A stretch of DNA of 64,000 nucleotides from Auricularia sp. M13. Lineage: Eukaryota; Basidiomycota; Agaricomycetes; Auriculariales; Auriculariaceae. Below, in pieces: positions 1 through 10,943 of this stretch. The stretch lies in NCBI GenBank assembly GCA_037042915.1, contig CM073201.1, positions 434,001 to 498,000 of the forward strand. The letters run 5' to 3'. A program made the position numbers and the translations under genes. Each line of letters begins with the position of its first letter. Positions within the stretch are counted from its first letter, which is position 1. Below the pieces are notes generated by a model. That model saw only the letters and a program-made list of their open reading frames with translations, searched no databases and had not been told where the DNA came from.

Positions 1-429
1 CAGATCTGAGCGGTCAGAGTGATGTGAGGAGCCTGAGCTCGGGCTCCTCTGGCTCCTCGCCAAAGAAAGTGGGTTAGGGGTAAACGTTTGTGGAGCTCTC
101 GGCGCTCGGCGCGCTTTGACTGCTCTGCGAGCTCCCCCGAGCTCTCAAACCGCCCAAACCGCAGAACCGGTTTTGCCGATGCGGAAGCCGTTGCCCCGCG
201 TACCGGGCCATTTCTTCCGAAAATCAAATCGGTCTGGGTGCGTGGAGGTTGGACCGCGGCTAAGATAGACGCCGACAGTCTCGTAGACTTGCTCCCCGCC
301 ATTCTGCATCCGTCCCAGGTCGCGCTTGACATGCACATTCAACGCGAAGTGACGATCACCGGTGATACCAGGCGGCTTTTCAGCAGGTTTCGCGTTAGCC
401 ACCTGTGATATTGCTGGATACTTGGTGCG
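1..429. other. Gene-free left edge
   Basis: No gene is recognised. Overlapping open frames on both strands (about 88-408 plus, 145-402 minus) cover GC-rich sequence. The minus frame reads in a protein-like way but matches no family I know and lacks a clear start context. It could be a fragment of a repeat cut by the neighbouring TIR element. Confidence 0.3.
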
Positions 430-1128
430 TACAGTTGGGGACAGTCAAAGTGTATCCAAATAGTATACTGCCCATATCTTTCCACGCAGGCTATAGACCC
501 TCTCAAATATTACACCATCATGTTCAGGAAAATAATGCGCATTTTCTGAGTATACTTACGTAATATTATAACGAGGAATAAGGTTTTGCCAAAATTTTGA
601 CCCTCAACCAAAATTACAAGTTGTCTCAAAAAGCATTTTGAGCACAAGAGAAATTTACATAGGAAATTATGTTTTTTGAAAAGTTTGAGGACCATGAGAT
701 TCTCAGTCCCATTGACCCTTTGAATGGTGTCTGGCAGTGGAATTCATTTGCATCGAGCGGGATATTGACCTCCGGACGCTCATCAGCCGTTGGGTCTGCT
801 CCGGAATCAAACTGCTCAGCTCTGCTACCAAAGACCTTTTGCTAATTGGCATACAAATGGCTCGTTAAAATCGTCCAATTTTTGCAGATTCATGCTCAGG
901 GCATTGATAGCTTTCGAATGATATATATTACGTAATATTCTATAAGGTTTTAAGCTTTTTGCCAAATTTCAGGGACCTCCTTCCTAAAAAGGAAGTTTCC
1001 CAGAGAACGGCTCGTTGGATTTCGATAAAAGTTATACCGTTGGAAAGCCCTCGACGAGACGCACATTTTCGTCTATATAGGTATGGGGGTATATAAAACT
1101 GGATACACTTTGACTGTCCCCAACTGTA
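430..1128. mobile_element. Non-autonomous TIR element (Tc1/mariner/pogo-like MITE)
   Basis: The ends are perfect inverted repeats: 430-457 is the exact reverse complement of 1101-1128. Each terminus reads TA followed by CAGTTGGGGACAGTC and more. A terminal TA dinucleotide at both ends fits the TA target-site duplication of Tc1/mariner/pogo elements, and CAGT-type tips are common in that superfamily. Beyond the perfect 28 bp the similarity continues in degenerate form for roughly 25 bp (TATACtGCCCATA against TATACCCCCATA). The interior is AT-rich compared with the flanks and has no transposase-length frame; the longest frames are about 60-80 codons. The element is therefore a non-autonomous, MITE-like copy of about 0.7 kb. 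The superfamily assignment is an inference from tip and TA only. Confidence 0.85.
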
Positions 1129-1693
1129 GTCAGAGCGCCTGAGTTTCGCAGCCTGTTCTGACTTATATTGCAGCATGTACTGATGCTTCACGTGCCAGAC
1201 AACGGCGTCTAGGTGCTGAGGGCTGGGTATTCATGTATTTCATAGTTCCTCCGGATCTCATCTACATAATCCATAATCATAATCTGTTCCTATGTGATTT
1301 GAATGAGCTCTAAGGCGCTGAGCGCCCGTCCGACTTGGGCGAGTCGACTGTCAAACTGAAACCCGTCAGTTTCTGCGAGACAGATCGTCATTCCGCTAGG
1401 CTACGTGTGAGGGGGACATTTCAATGGTGTAAGAGGCCGCCCTCTCCGAAAAGCGCTGGTGGCTAACCTCGAGTCCGGATCAAGCGCTGTCGCGGATCGC
1501 TAGCGCATGAACGCACGTCGTCCTGAAACCCATGAGCGTCAGATAATGTAGTCCACTGGCAGCTTCCGATACGCAGCATAAAACCTTTTGGATGGCCTGT
1601 ATCTTGTACAAATAGGGAAGCCAACACGGTATGTGAGAGCAACACCCCACACCGGCCTCATCTCCGTCTTCCGCGTTCTCCTCACTGGCACCC
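1129..1693. other. Intergenic, nothing recognised
   Basis: Short antiparallel frames only. I see no conserved protein signature, RNA gene or repeat here. Part of it may be the promoter and 5' leader of the candidate small secreted protein that starts at 1694. Confidence 0.3.
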
Positions 1694-1938
1694 ATGCATT
1701 TCACATCGCATACGATCGTAGCATTGCTGCTTGCGGTTCTAACCGTCCCGACTACTGCCTCTCCTACACCACAGGCCTGTGCAGTGCACGATGCTTCCAA
1801 CGCTGGTGGTCCTGATTGTTGTAGCCGCAACTGCGAAGCGTTGGCAAATCGCGTCTTGGTGCGCCCAAGAGATCTATACAGATAACGTCGATGCTAACCT
1901 TCGTGGTATAGGCAATCGAACCCTTTATAATGGAGTGA
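1694..1938 (+). CDS. Candidate small secreted cysteine-containing protein
   Basis: The ATG at 1694 opens a frame with a textbook signal peptide: MHFTSHTIVALLLAVLTV followed by PTTASP, a plausible signal-peptidase site near residue 23. The mature part is short and carries four cysteines, including a CCSRNC cluster. A 53-nt intron fits at 1859-1911 (GTGCGC donor, GCTAAC branch site about 15 nt before the TATAG acceptor). Splicing it keeps frame and gives a 63-residue protein ending in AIEPFIME. Unspliced reading also gives 63 residues, ending in a different tail. I recognise no family; size, secretion signal and cysteines match the broad class of fungal small secreted proteins. Function is unknown and expression is unproven. 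Confidence 0.4.
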
Positions 1939-3277
1939 TGTCTCCTTAGGACTTTGAAGCTATCACAAATGTTACCTCGCAATTCCATCCTTACTGTACA
2001 GTCTGTACTGTACTCACCCTATAAGCCTTTTTTTACTTGGAGAATTTATCTCTTAATAGTATGGGCACTGAGGATGATACAATGCGAGCGTATTCAGGAA
2101 GTGACGACGGTTCATGCACATGATGGACGGCATACCTAAGTACTGCTGTGTCAGCAGACGCGCACAATTCGGTTTGCCGGACCGCTCTCCGAACTGGCCT
2201 CTCAACTCTGCACTCGACCAGTGACGATGTCTACATCGTGTTCGCGCTGCTTTGGCTCACCGCTGGATGTCTGCCCGCTCGACATCAACTTACTTGCCTA
2301 CGCCATTAGAAGTTCTGCCCGAAACGCCCGAGAATTGCCCAGGCAGCAGAAAAATATCGGGCGCGCTCGACGCCAACTGTCGCGCCCACCGCTCTCATAT
2401 GCTGTTCTGAGCGCGACCGTGAGAATCGGGCCCTAGTTTTGCCACACGACGGGCGGTGCGTAGAGGCCGGCTGCAGTTGGTGTCGCAATGGCGGTGCGGG
2501 TTCGTCTTCTGCAGGGTGCTTCGACACGATTGCTTTTTATAACCCCTTGGAACTGGTCCCGCTCCTTGCTCGCGCAAGCTCTTCGTCTGGTCGAGCAGTA
2601 CAAGCATGATGGGCCCTGAATTCGACCTGCTCGGCTTGCTGCCCGTCTGGCACGTCAAACTGGCCATGTACTTTTCCCAGCGTCGACACGACATCGGATG
2701 CAGCTATCTTCACCGTACACTCGGTCCCGAATCACCTTCTTCTCCGATGACCGGACACGATGCTTCAGATGCTCCTGCTTGTATAACTTCGATCGATCGT
2801 CCTTGTCTGGGTTGTGGTTCTCATGCGGCCCCGCCGGCAACATGCAGTCTGCGTTCGAGACATTATGGGAGCGCTATGGTTTTGAGGGGCTTACACGGTG
2901 CATGTCCGTCGAGCGCACAAGCTTCATCCGCCTTAATCAGGCCTTGAACTCTTTCGATGTTCTGCGAGCAACGGAACATCCGAGCTCTTCGATTATCATC
3001 GGTCGTGGAATTCCGAAATGCCATCCGTCCTTAGACTCCCAATCTGCAACCGCAGAAGCCATGTCTCCTGTATCAATCGTCGCCTTGACATGCCTTCAAG
3101 ATAACTTCCCGTCCCATTCTGGGAGCCGTGGTGACCTGTGGATTAGAAGTGGGCTGCTATTGGAGGTGATTACCACCGAGGCGTCTAATTCGCTGTAGCT
3201 GTGATCGCATCATGCTATAAAGGAGACGAGACGCGTGAGCCGTTACCTGTTTGCCCCTGCCACCCCTCTCCTTCCCA
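1939..3277. other. Intergenic with unassigned frames
   Basis: Several frames of 60-166 codons overlap on both strands. The longest is 2698-3198 plus (166 codons). None shows a recognisable domain, consistent splice pattern or good start context. The last ~100 bases precede the DUF6534 gene and include a CTATAAAGGAG stretch near 3214, about 60 bases upstream of its ATG, which could serve as a TATA element. Confidence 0.3.
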
Positions 3278-4679
3278 ATGACTTCTGCTCCTCGTTCGAA
3301 CATGAGCGTCAGCCTCACCGGCGGCGTGCTGGAGGCCAGCATGGCCATCGCGCTGTTGTATGGACCTCTTCCAAGCTGCCATTCAAGCTGATGCCTGACG
3401 GCGCCTCTCTGCAGCCTGACTGGAATGGCGTCCATACAGGTTTGGAATGTGTGTCATGAAATCGCATCGCTGCTACTGCGTTTCTCTGACTTACTCCCAG
3501 TATTACCGTGAGCGGCCCGACGACAATAAGTTCCTGAAAGTCCTGGTAAGCATTTGTCCGATGAGGGCGCCTCCGAACTCACAGCGCACAGGTCGGTGCA
3601 ATGTTGTTCGTCACTGTCTTACCGCCTTCTTCGGCACTCGGCTCATCGCCCGCGCAGCTGCGCGGACCTCATCCATGCGTGTCTATTGCTACACGCCTCG
3701 TACTATTACACCATTCTCAAGTTCGGCGATCACGTCGCGCTGAACACGCTGGTATGGAGCTTAGGGGTGGCAGTCCTCCTGGGCGCAATGATCATCTTCA
3801 CCATTCAGGTGAGCGCGCCATCCACTTTATCACGTAGTCCACTAATACGGGCTCCGAAGACCTACTTTTGCGCGCGGGTGAAACGGTCGACGGGCAGCTG
3901 GGTCGTCGCGGGCGGGTGCTGGGTGCTCGTCCTCGCCCGCATGATCTTCACACTGATGTCTACCGCGACGGTCTTCAACGGCGAGAGTTTCTCCATCACG
4001 CAGAGCAAGGCGTTCAAGTGGCAGGCGCTGTCGTCGTTAAGCATCGGCGCTGTGTCCGACCTCATCATCGCCTCGTTCATTTGTCGCGCGCTGTCGCAGG
4101 GGAAGGAGGACTTCGTGGCGATCACGGACCTCGTCGATCGTTTGATAGCGTACATGTTCGGTGCGTCTGTTCCCCGCTTCGCTCAGTCGCAGCGGCGTTG
4201 ACGACTACCTCGGCCTAGGCTCTGGGATGTTCACAAGTGTGGTGGCGTTCACGTCTCTCATCGCGGTGCGCTAATTTATGCACGCGTCCTTGAACGCATT
4301 CTCGCCGTGACGACGGTTGTCAGTATATCGCTTCGCCCACCAGCTGTAAGCCATCCGCACGCGGCAACAGTGTACATTGACCCTGCAACCCTGCAGTTTT
4401 ATTCCTGGCTTTCATCTACATCCTGCCGAAAATCATCAACATCTCTCTGCTGGAGTCGCTGGACGAGGGGCGCAAGTCTAGACACGAATTCTCCAGTTCC
4501 GTCTTCAAGGTTCGCTCGCAGCGCAGCCGCTCGACGGAGCAGCGCCAGGTGAGCGCGCACTGGTAGCAATGATGCGTGCCTGTTTTCTTACTGCGCATCT
4601 CAGCCTGAGCCCGTGCCCGAATTCGAACTGACCAACACCCGGCCTGAGGTAGAGCGCGTACGTCTATATAGTGCTCTAT
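3278..4679 (+). CDS. DUF6534-type multispanning membrane protein
   Basis: The spliced frames match the Agaricomycete DUF6534 architecture: a polytopic integral membrane protein of unknown function, restricted largely to mushroom-forming fungi. The ATG at 3278 gives MTSAPRSNMSVSLTGG, followed by a hydrophobic helix (ASMAIALLYG) interrupted by an intron at 3358. Later exons carry YYRERPDDNKFLKVL (3501-3545), the YYYTI and LVWSLGVAVLLGAMIIF helices (to 3808), WVVAGGCWVLVLARMIF and the SIGAVSDLIIASFICRAL helix (3860-4160), SGMFTSVVAFTSLIA (4219-4266) and FLAFIYILPKIINISLLESL (about 4395-4550). The final exon ends with PEPVPEFELTNTRPEVE and stops at 4677-4679. The join near 4267-4390 is not clean: the expected frame meets a stop just upstream of the last helix, so a small exon or one-base error may lie there. 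The plasma or endomembrane location is inferred from the helices only. Confidence 0.7.
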
Positions 4680-4918
4680 GACAGCGCGAAAGTTGAACCT
4701 GATCTTAACGCCGCGCGCGAGTAGGTTCGGTACGAGTCAAGCTCGTACAAAGGTCGCGATTTCAAATCCACCTTGGGACTTCGCGAGAGGTTCGCTCTCT
4801 TTCAAAAACCAAAGGCGGACGTTAACTCACTATATGCAGCGACGAAGATCTCCGCTATCAGTTGCCCGGACGCGCAAGCCCGCCGCAGCTCGTCGTACAC
4901 GTCACTGTCGACCAGACA

Positions 4919-5474
4919 TCACATTATTGACCCCTGTCGTGTAAGTATACCATGACGACCTGTATGAGTGAGATTCAGGAGTTCATTGCCTGAGATGCGG
5001 ATGACCACTAGTTTGCCCAAAGTTTGCCAGAAGGAGTGCGGCGGCTTGTTCCGCACTTTGACTCCCATCTTCGCCCAGTGAATGCCCCAAGCGCCATTTT
5101 GCAGTTCTTCGGCCCTCAGCTGCGAGCATTCGTACTCCCAGACCTTGGCGCTTTCCTTGAATATTGCGATTTCTTCGTGATACCACCCTGGCGATAAGAC
5201 GCTGTGCCGCAGGTCCCCTGACTGTGTCGCACTTGACTGGATCCGCATATATCACCTGCATTGTTTCTGCCACCTTCCCATCTATTTCACGATTTTTCGG
5301 CCATCGTAAAGGAAACCCTTGGCCACTATCGGCGAATTTTGCTTCATCCGACACTGCCGCGACTGTCGTTGCTGTCCTACCCACTAGAATGCATCGCGCT
5401 TCAGCTACAGCGTGAGCATTACGGGCTTTCGAAGCGCGTGGTGTGCATTTAATGGCCTGCGCTTCGAAGCCCAC
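4919..5474 (-). pseudogene. Unrecognised coding-like stretch with one frameshift
   Basis: Two minus-strand frames read as one natural-looking protein if a single base is missing. The upstream frame (to about 5190) contains RWPKNREIDGKVAETMQVIY and AAQRLIAR. The downstream frame continues GWYHEEIAIFKESAKVWEYE and GAWGIHWAKMGVKVRNK, ending near 4985. The break lies in a GGG run (plus-strand CCC at 5186-5188), where one extra G would keep AR-GWYHEE in frame. Composition is charged and soluble, with no membrane helices. I do not recognise the family and do not see a convincing start. It may be a decayed gene, a transposon-derived fragment or an intact gene with an assembly error. Confidence 0.35.
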
Positions 5475-5674
5475 CAGCTCGGCCCAAGCAGATATTGTTC
5501 CAGCGGTTTGGTCTTGTGGTCATGCATGGTATGGATCGTGTGCTGATTTCGCTCTCAGTTTCAAACATAACCACCTGCAGAATCCATAAAATGGCCACAA
5601 GGCGATTGGAGTCAACCAGTCCCCCACTGCGCCGTCCAAGAACTATCCATCGTCTGCGCTCGACGACCTTCAGG

Positions 5675-6271
5675 ATGGCTTCGCCCGATAACAAACGCTC
5701 GACCACCCCGTCCACAGGCGGGACATTGTCTCCGCTCCCACAGGGACCTCAGCCCACGTACAATACCTTCACCGCTCTTCACGAGCACGAGGAACAGTAC
5801 GGGTACAAGGCGCCGTGGACCCCCAGCCAGGCCAGCCAAGCCGCCGCCGTCGCCAGCTTAGAGCAGAGCTGCACCACCTCAGATCCTCGCGCGACTCCGG
5901 TGCCTCGAGGTCCGACGCCCGCCTCAGCCACGCATGCTCGCTCTCAGACGCCCGGCTTCCCCATGACTCCCGCCCCGCCCTCGCCCGCAGCGCGCCCGCA
6001 GACGCCCGAAGGATTCCCCCCGGGATCCGCGGCATACACGGAGCCTGCGTCCGCCCTCACTCCGGAGCAGATTGAGTACATGCGTCTGTTGGACCCGCGG
6101 AACCCCGAAGCATGGGAGCTCAAGAACATCAAGTGTTGCGGATTCAACCATGTCGACGAGGATGCTTTTGTCTGGCACATGTATTTCGATCACGGGATAG
6201 GCTTCCTACCAGATGGTACAGTGGATCGGTCGCTGGAGCGCTGGAGGAGGCACCTCGATGGCAATGTCTAG
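5675..6271 (+). CDS. Pro/Thr-rich protein with C-terminal Cys/His motif
   Basis: An uninterrupted frame of about 200 codons from the ATG at 5675 (MASPDNKRSTTP); an in-frame ATG at 5591 (MATRRLES) is an alternative start with 28 more residues. Residues ~10-130 are low-complexity and rich in Pro, Ser, Thr and Ala, with repeated TP dipeptides that would be candidate proline-directed phosphorylation sites. The C-terminal ~70 residues are ordered in appearance: LTPEQIEYMRLLDPRNPEAW, then IKCCGFNHVDEDAFVWHMYF followed by DH. The C-C...H...H..H spacing recalls a divergent zinc finger but does not fit classical C2H2 exactly. No named family is recognised. A disordered regulatory tail plus a small metal-binding or protein-binding module is a reasonable guess. 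Confidence 0.55.
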   Translation: MASPDNKRSTTPSTGGTLSPLPQGPQPTYNTFTALHEHEEQYGYKAPWTPSQASQAAAVASLEQSCTTSDPRATPVPRGPTPASATHARSQTPGFPMTPAPPSPAARPQTPEGFPPGSAAYTEPASALTPEQIEYMRLLDPRNPEAWELKNIKCCGFNHVDEDAFVWHMYFDHGIGFLPDGTVDRSLERWRRHLDGNV

Positions 6272-6274
6272 ATC

Positions 6275-6783
6275 CATTTCAACTCAATTTGTCATCTTAT
6301 ATCAGCTCCAATCTTTCTCTTCTCAATCTCAATTTCCCCTATAACAATGCTGCCACATGATGTGGTAAAATTCGCCTTCATGGTTTCAACGTAGGCTGCT
6401 TGTTTGAAAGCTGAACAAAAATTGAGCTGCCGCGCGGCGGCTTCTTCCGCGTTTTCTCCCCAGCTTCCACTTTGCTGCTCAGACAATCCAGTGCGACCGC
6501 GAGCAACATTCATCTGCTTGGAACCTTGGGCCTATGTACGTTTATGGCGTGCGGGTTCTCGTTTGTCATCACGAAATCGTCCATTCCCTGGTGTCGCAGA
6601 TCCTCAGCCCGCTGCAAACCTTGGATATGCCATGCTACGAGGAGCGTTACCCACACACCTTCGACTCCGTGATACGCGCTACGATGTCTACGCCTGTACC
6701 GTGAAACTGCGCCCGCAAGGAACCAATAGCCTGTTATCTGCCCAGGCCCTCTGCGGTTCCATCTGTTCGTCGTTTCGCCCCAT
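6275..6783. other. Intergenic region upstream of the FAD monooxygenase
   Basis: Contains short overlapping frames without a recognisable product. A plus-strand stretch at about 6490-6600 reads LLGTLGLCTFMACGFSFVIT and could be a hydrophobic fragment, but it has no supporting start, stop or splice context. The remainder is taken as the 3' end of the preceding gene and the promoter of the next. Confidence 0.3.
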
Positions 6784-8644
6784 ATGGCCGGCGATTGCGC
6801 AGACGTTCAGGATGTGGACGTACTTGTAGTTGGCGGTGGTCCAGTTGGTAAGCATCCTACCGTTTCTGCCTGCTCTTTGCTGACTTCAGGCGCCCTAAGG
6901 TCTTATATCAGCGTACCAACTTGCGCGCACTCTCCCGTCGCCTAGAACCTCGATAAAGATAGTCGAGAAACGCGTCAGAAGCGAACAAGACACCTACGGC
7001 CGCGCTATCACATTATTCCCACGGACAACCGAGATGCTGGACCAACTGGGTCTTGCGGACGCGCTCGCGCAGCAATGCTTTGCTTGCAGGGAGACCGTGT
7101 CATACGATGCTTCGGGAAACGAGGTGCTCGGCCGCGGATGGGCATTCATGGAGCAGATGAAGGACACTGTCTGGGATTTCTCGCTCGTGCTCCGGCAGAA
7201 ATACCTCGAGGAAACATTTCGGTCTGCTCTGCGCAACTTCGGTGTGATACCCGATACGCCGGCCCAGCTGGTGGACGTGACTATCGATACGACATTGCCT
7301 CTAGGAGCTCATAGGATTACTGCGATGCTCGTGGACGGAAATGGCACTGCCAGCGTTGTCAGGTGCAGATACCTCATTGGTGCCGACGGCGGACGGTCGA
7401 CGGTGCGGCAGGTCTTGAATATCCCCTTCGACGGCGCATCGTCGCCTGACAAGTGGGTACGCATCGACGGCATTGTCAAAACCGACATCCCGAAGCCGCG
7501 CTCGTACTGCGCGATCGAGTCGCCGACGCATGGCAACGTCCTCTGGGTCGCCCTTGATCACGGCGCAACGCGCATCGGCTACGCCTTCACGCCCGAGCGC
7601 GAGCGGGCCTACGCCGTCTTCGACGAAGCTGCCGCCGTCGAGGAAGCCATCGCCGCCGTCAAGCCGTTCACAGTGGAGTTCGAGCGTGTGGACTGGTGGA
7701 CGATCTACGTCGTCGGGCAACGCATTGCGCGGCGATTCTCGGTAGACGACTGCGTCTTCCTCGCGGGCGACAGCTGCCACACGCACAGCTCCGGCGCCGC
7801 GCAGGGCATGAACACCGGCCTGCACGACGCCATCAACCTCGGGTGGAAGCTCTCGCTCGTGCTCCGAGGACTAGCTCCGCCCGCGCTGCTGCGCACGTAT
7901 GTGCGCGAGCGCCGGCCGAACGTCGAGAAGCTTATCAGGTTCGACAAAGATATCGCGCGGCTTATGACGATGCAGCTGCCCGAGGGCTGGACGGGCGACC
8001 CCGACGCGGACCCCAACGTCGTGCTCGGCCACGTCATGGCGGAGGCGGCGTCCTTCAGCTCCGGGCTCGGCATCTTCTACGAGCCCGACCCGTCGTCCAT
8101 GCTCAACGTCTCCTTCACCGGCATAGAGCCGCCCGGCTTCGCTGTTGATCCCGGCCACCGCGCTCCCGATGTTCCGCTGCGTAAGCCCGGCAGTCTCGAG
8201 CTTACGCGCCTGCAGCGCGAAACGCCAAATGTCGCGATATTTTACATCGTCATCTTCGCCGGGGACCCATCTGCGACCCGGAAGCACCTGCACGACTTCT
8301 GCGCCGCCCTCGACGCATCTTTCCTGCTGTCCAAGCCGAGCTTACCCGTCGCTTTCCTCACCATCACGTCCGTGTCCGGCCCATCTGCTTTTGAGCTGCT
8401 CGGTGGCCGCGCACCTCCTGGCGGCGACGCTGTAGGACGTGTCTTCTTTGACACACCGGAGTTGGCGGCGCACAGGCGCTATGGCGTTGCGGTCGAGGAT
8501 GGCGCAGTGTATGTGCTTCGACCAGATGGCTGGGTTGGCACAGTATTGGATCTTCGCGCCGAGGCCGTCCGCTCCTTGGAGCACTATTTCAGACTGCTCT
8601 TCGATTACAAGGATTGCGAAGAATCATCATTAGCATCGACGTAG
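6784..8644 (+). CDS. FAD-binding monooxygenase, phenol-hydroxylase type
   Basis: Two exons, 6784-6847 and 6900-8644, give a 602-residue flavoprotein. The 52-nt intron (GTAAGC donor, CTAAG acceptor) falls inside the Rossmann motif, and splicing rebuilds VVGGGPVGLISAYQLAR. Landmarks of class A aromatic hydroxylases are in order: GxGxxG dinucleotide-binding motif at residues 17-22, the DG motif IGADGGRSTVR near 181-191, and the GD motif FLAGDSCHTHSSGAAQGMNT near 308-327, which contacts the FAD ribityl. The last ~180 residues have the thioredoxin-like C-terminal fold of the phenol 2-monooxygenase family, with RPDGWVGTV near the end. The family hydroxylates phenolic or other aromatic substrates using NAD(P)H and O2. 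The substrate here is unknown; degradation of lignin-derived aromatics or secondary metabolism are both possible. Length is normal and no defect is seen. Confidence 0.9.
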
Positions 8645-9089
8645 AGTACGTATTTAACAACTTGATTCCTACGATGCAATGCTGTCTAAAGTTATCGTCT
8701 GGTCTACGTGTAGTCATAATCAGTCATCGGTTTCGCCCTCCAAGAAAGCGTGCCGGGTTTGACGGTTCGAAAGGAAGGAATTCAGGAACTCGGGGGTTGG
8801 AACCGTCTCCCAGACTACGGAATGCTCGTCGAACTTGGCACAGAGCAAGACCTCAGCGGGGTCAGAGGGTTCGGGGCGTCAGCCCTCTCAGTCATTCCAA
8901 TGATAAATTGGAGTTGCCGCAGTCTTGCACCTTACTACGTCTGATATCGACTGAGAAAGGTACAGTATATACGATGCGTACCCACGCATGATTGAGAAGC
9001 AAAGAGCGCACGTAAAATGTGCAATCTAATAGCGACTGACCTATCAGTCGGGGACTCCTGTACAGTACAGAGCATTCACAGTTACAGAA
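8645..9089. other. Intergenic between convergent genes
   Basis: The FAD monooxygenase (plus) and the F-box protein (minus) converge here. Only short frames are present, and nothing conserved is recognised. The region should hold both 3' ends. Confidence 0.3.
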
Positions 9090-10724
9090 TTAGTGTGCAA
9101 GGTAGTAAAACTCGTCGCTGACATCCAATTGCAAAGGTACGGGCAGGAAAGCCAGGACATCGCACAGGCGACGAATCCGGGCTTTCAGGTCCGCATGCCA
9201 ATGAGCCATGTAACTAGTCGCGCCATGCTCCGGCCTGCAAATGCGGAGCGTATGGAGGGCAGGCAAAGAATGTACGTATGGAACTGCTGTTGCGACCATG
9301 TCCCTGATGGCAGGCTTCCTGTTCCAGGAGGGCACAGGAAGAGCGTCCGTGGCAAGGACGTGCGGATCGTCCTCGACCACCAGCTCGAGGACTTCGAGAG
9401 AACACAGAGTCTTGAATGTGCTGAGCGGGTCCCAGGCCAACCAGGAGCATCGGATGAAGCGCACGTTTGAACCGTGAATGCGTCTCAGGAGCTCCCACGC
9501 ATAATCCACAGAGGCGATGGACAGTGAAAGCGATCGTTGCTGTCGCTGGGGACCATCGTCCTCGATTTCGATGTTCATGCGCAGAGACGTGAAAGTGACC
9601 CGAATATGCGTCGGGCGGGCTATGTCGTCCAGGATGTTGGGACAGTCTTGGTCGACCTTGCAGCGGTGTAGGTAGGATAGAGAGTACACCTCGCGCGTTG
9701 CGGAGGCAAATAACCGGCGTAGCCACAACCGATGGCTATTGTGAACCTGCGTGATGCGCACCGTACGCAGCCTCGCTGCAATGTCCAGCACTTCCTGGCT
9801 CATTTCCGGACTGCGAGGAAGGCCCGCCGTGTGGAAACCCATATGAGCGCAAAAATGCTCAAGACGAGGGCACACGACGAATGCGCGTTCGACCATGCCG
9901 TAATCATTGGCCGCCAGGCAAAGACTCGTAAGGCGAGGAAGTGGATGCGTCATATTGTACCAGCTGAATGTCTCAGATGATGTGAAGCTCTCCAGCATAT
10001 TGAACGTTGTCGGATAGTCGTCGACGAGATCCGCTATCTCGTATATATTCCATCCACTATCGTGGCACCGTGGATTGTGGTCGGTTTCGTCACAATAGGC
10101 ATGATCGTAGGGGCTGTGCAGCTGCAGGCATCGGAGAGTTTCCAATGGCTGCAAGGAGACGAGTAGGGTCCGGGCCACCCAAGGACGCACGAAGAAGAGG
10201 TGCAACTCCATGATGCGCCGTTTATGAGATAGCAGGACGTAGGTGAGCTGTTCCAGAAATGCCCGAGCGACCGCGCCATAGAGGACGACATAGAATGTCA
10301 ATCCGAGGGATCGGGTTCGCGCAAGCACGTCAATCAGAACGCTGATGCTCGTGATAGACCCTGGAGGGATTCCCGGCACGCGTGAGACGTAATTGGCGGC
10401 CATCTCGTCATCGGACAGCATCTCGTCCTCGTCGTATTCGTCCTCGTCCCAATCGCCACCCTCGTCGGCCTTCTCGCCCTCCAACAGCGGGCTCGCAACA
10501 CAGATCTCCGTCCAAAGGCGCGCCGAAGACATTGCCAGACTGTTCCAATTCTTGCAGACGGAACAGAGCGTCAAGCAGTCCACGAACGGCAGATATTCCC
10601 ATATCATTGTCCACAGCTCAGCTGGCAAGGTATATGGGTACGTGGAGCGCGGCTGGTCCATTTCTGCGTATGGCGCATCATAACGCGCGAGAATGAAGCC
10701 GGAGAAAGCCTGCGTGTCGTCCAT
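9090..10724 (-). CDS. F-box protein with LRR-like C-terminal region (intact copy)
   Basis: A single uninterrupted frame of 544 codons. The ATG at 10724 (MDDTQAFSGF) is preferred; the frame extends further upstream only through a GTG. The F-box lies at residues ~32-75: LPAELWTMIWEYLPFVDCLT followed by CSVCKNWNSLA and a Trp-anchored end. It should bind Skp1 and make this an SCF ubiquitin-ligase substrate receptor. An acidic, probably disordered insert (residues ~84-108, mostly D and E) follows. The rest consists of irregular leucine-rich strand/helix units (LTSLCLAANDYGMVERAF; LEVLELVVEDDPHV), typical of divergent LRR F-box proteins. A damaged paralogue lies directly upstream (10944-12530) in the same orientation, and a remnant is on the plus strand at 15236-15590. 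The substrate is unknown. Confidence 0.85.
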   Translation of the reverse strand: MDDTQAFSGFILARYDAPYAEMDQPRSTYPYTLPAELWTMIWEYLPFVDCLTLCSVCKNWNSLAMSSARLWTEICVASPLLEGEKADEGGDWDEDEYDEDEMLSDDEMAANYVSRVPGIPPGSITSISVLIDVLARTRSLGLTFYVVLYGAVARAFLEQLTYVLLSHKRRIMELHLFFVRPWVARTLLVSLQPLETLRCLQLHSPYDHAYCDETDHNPRCHDSGWNIYEIADLVDDYPTTFNMLESFTSSETFSWYNMTHPLPRLTSLCLAANDYGMVERAFVVCPRLEHFCAHMGFHTAGLPRSPEMSQEVLDIAARLRTVRITQVHNSHRLWLRRLFASATREVYSLSYLHRCKVDQDCPNILDDIARPTHIRVTFTSLRMNIEIEDDGPQRQQRSLSLSIASVDYAWELLRRIHGSNVRFIRCSWLAWDPLSTFKTLCSLEVLELVVEDDPHVLATDALPVPSWNRKPAIRDMVATAVPYVHSLPALHTLRICRPEHGATSYMAHWHADLKARIRRLCDVLAFLPVPLQLDVSDEFYYLAH

Positions 10725-10943
10725 GAATGGTCGAGGAACAAAGCAAGGGGTAAGCACGCGCCAAGCGCCTTAGAACTCCGACAGCGCACCGAGCGCTCAT
10801 TTTGCAACGGAGATCTCGGTCGCAGATTTCGACAAAGCGTCAACAGCATGGAGGGGATTAGAACTCAAACTCTTCTCAGTCTCCGCTTCGGAAATGGGCG
10901 GGAGTATTGAGGATACACTTCTATTACTCAATGTGCTCCTCAT

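Noticed and set aside
6848-6911. Apparent 12-nt mini-intron (GTCTTATATCAG) in the FAD monooxygenase
   Set aside because: Using the acceptor CCCTAAG at 6899 instead gives GGGPVGLISAYQLAR in frame, so no ultrashort intron is needed.
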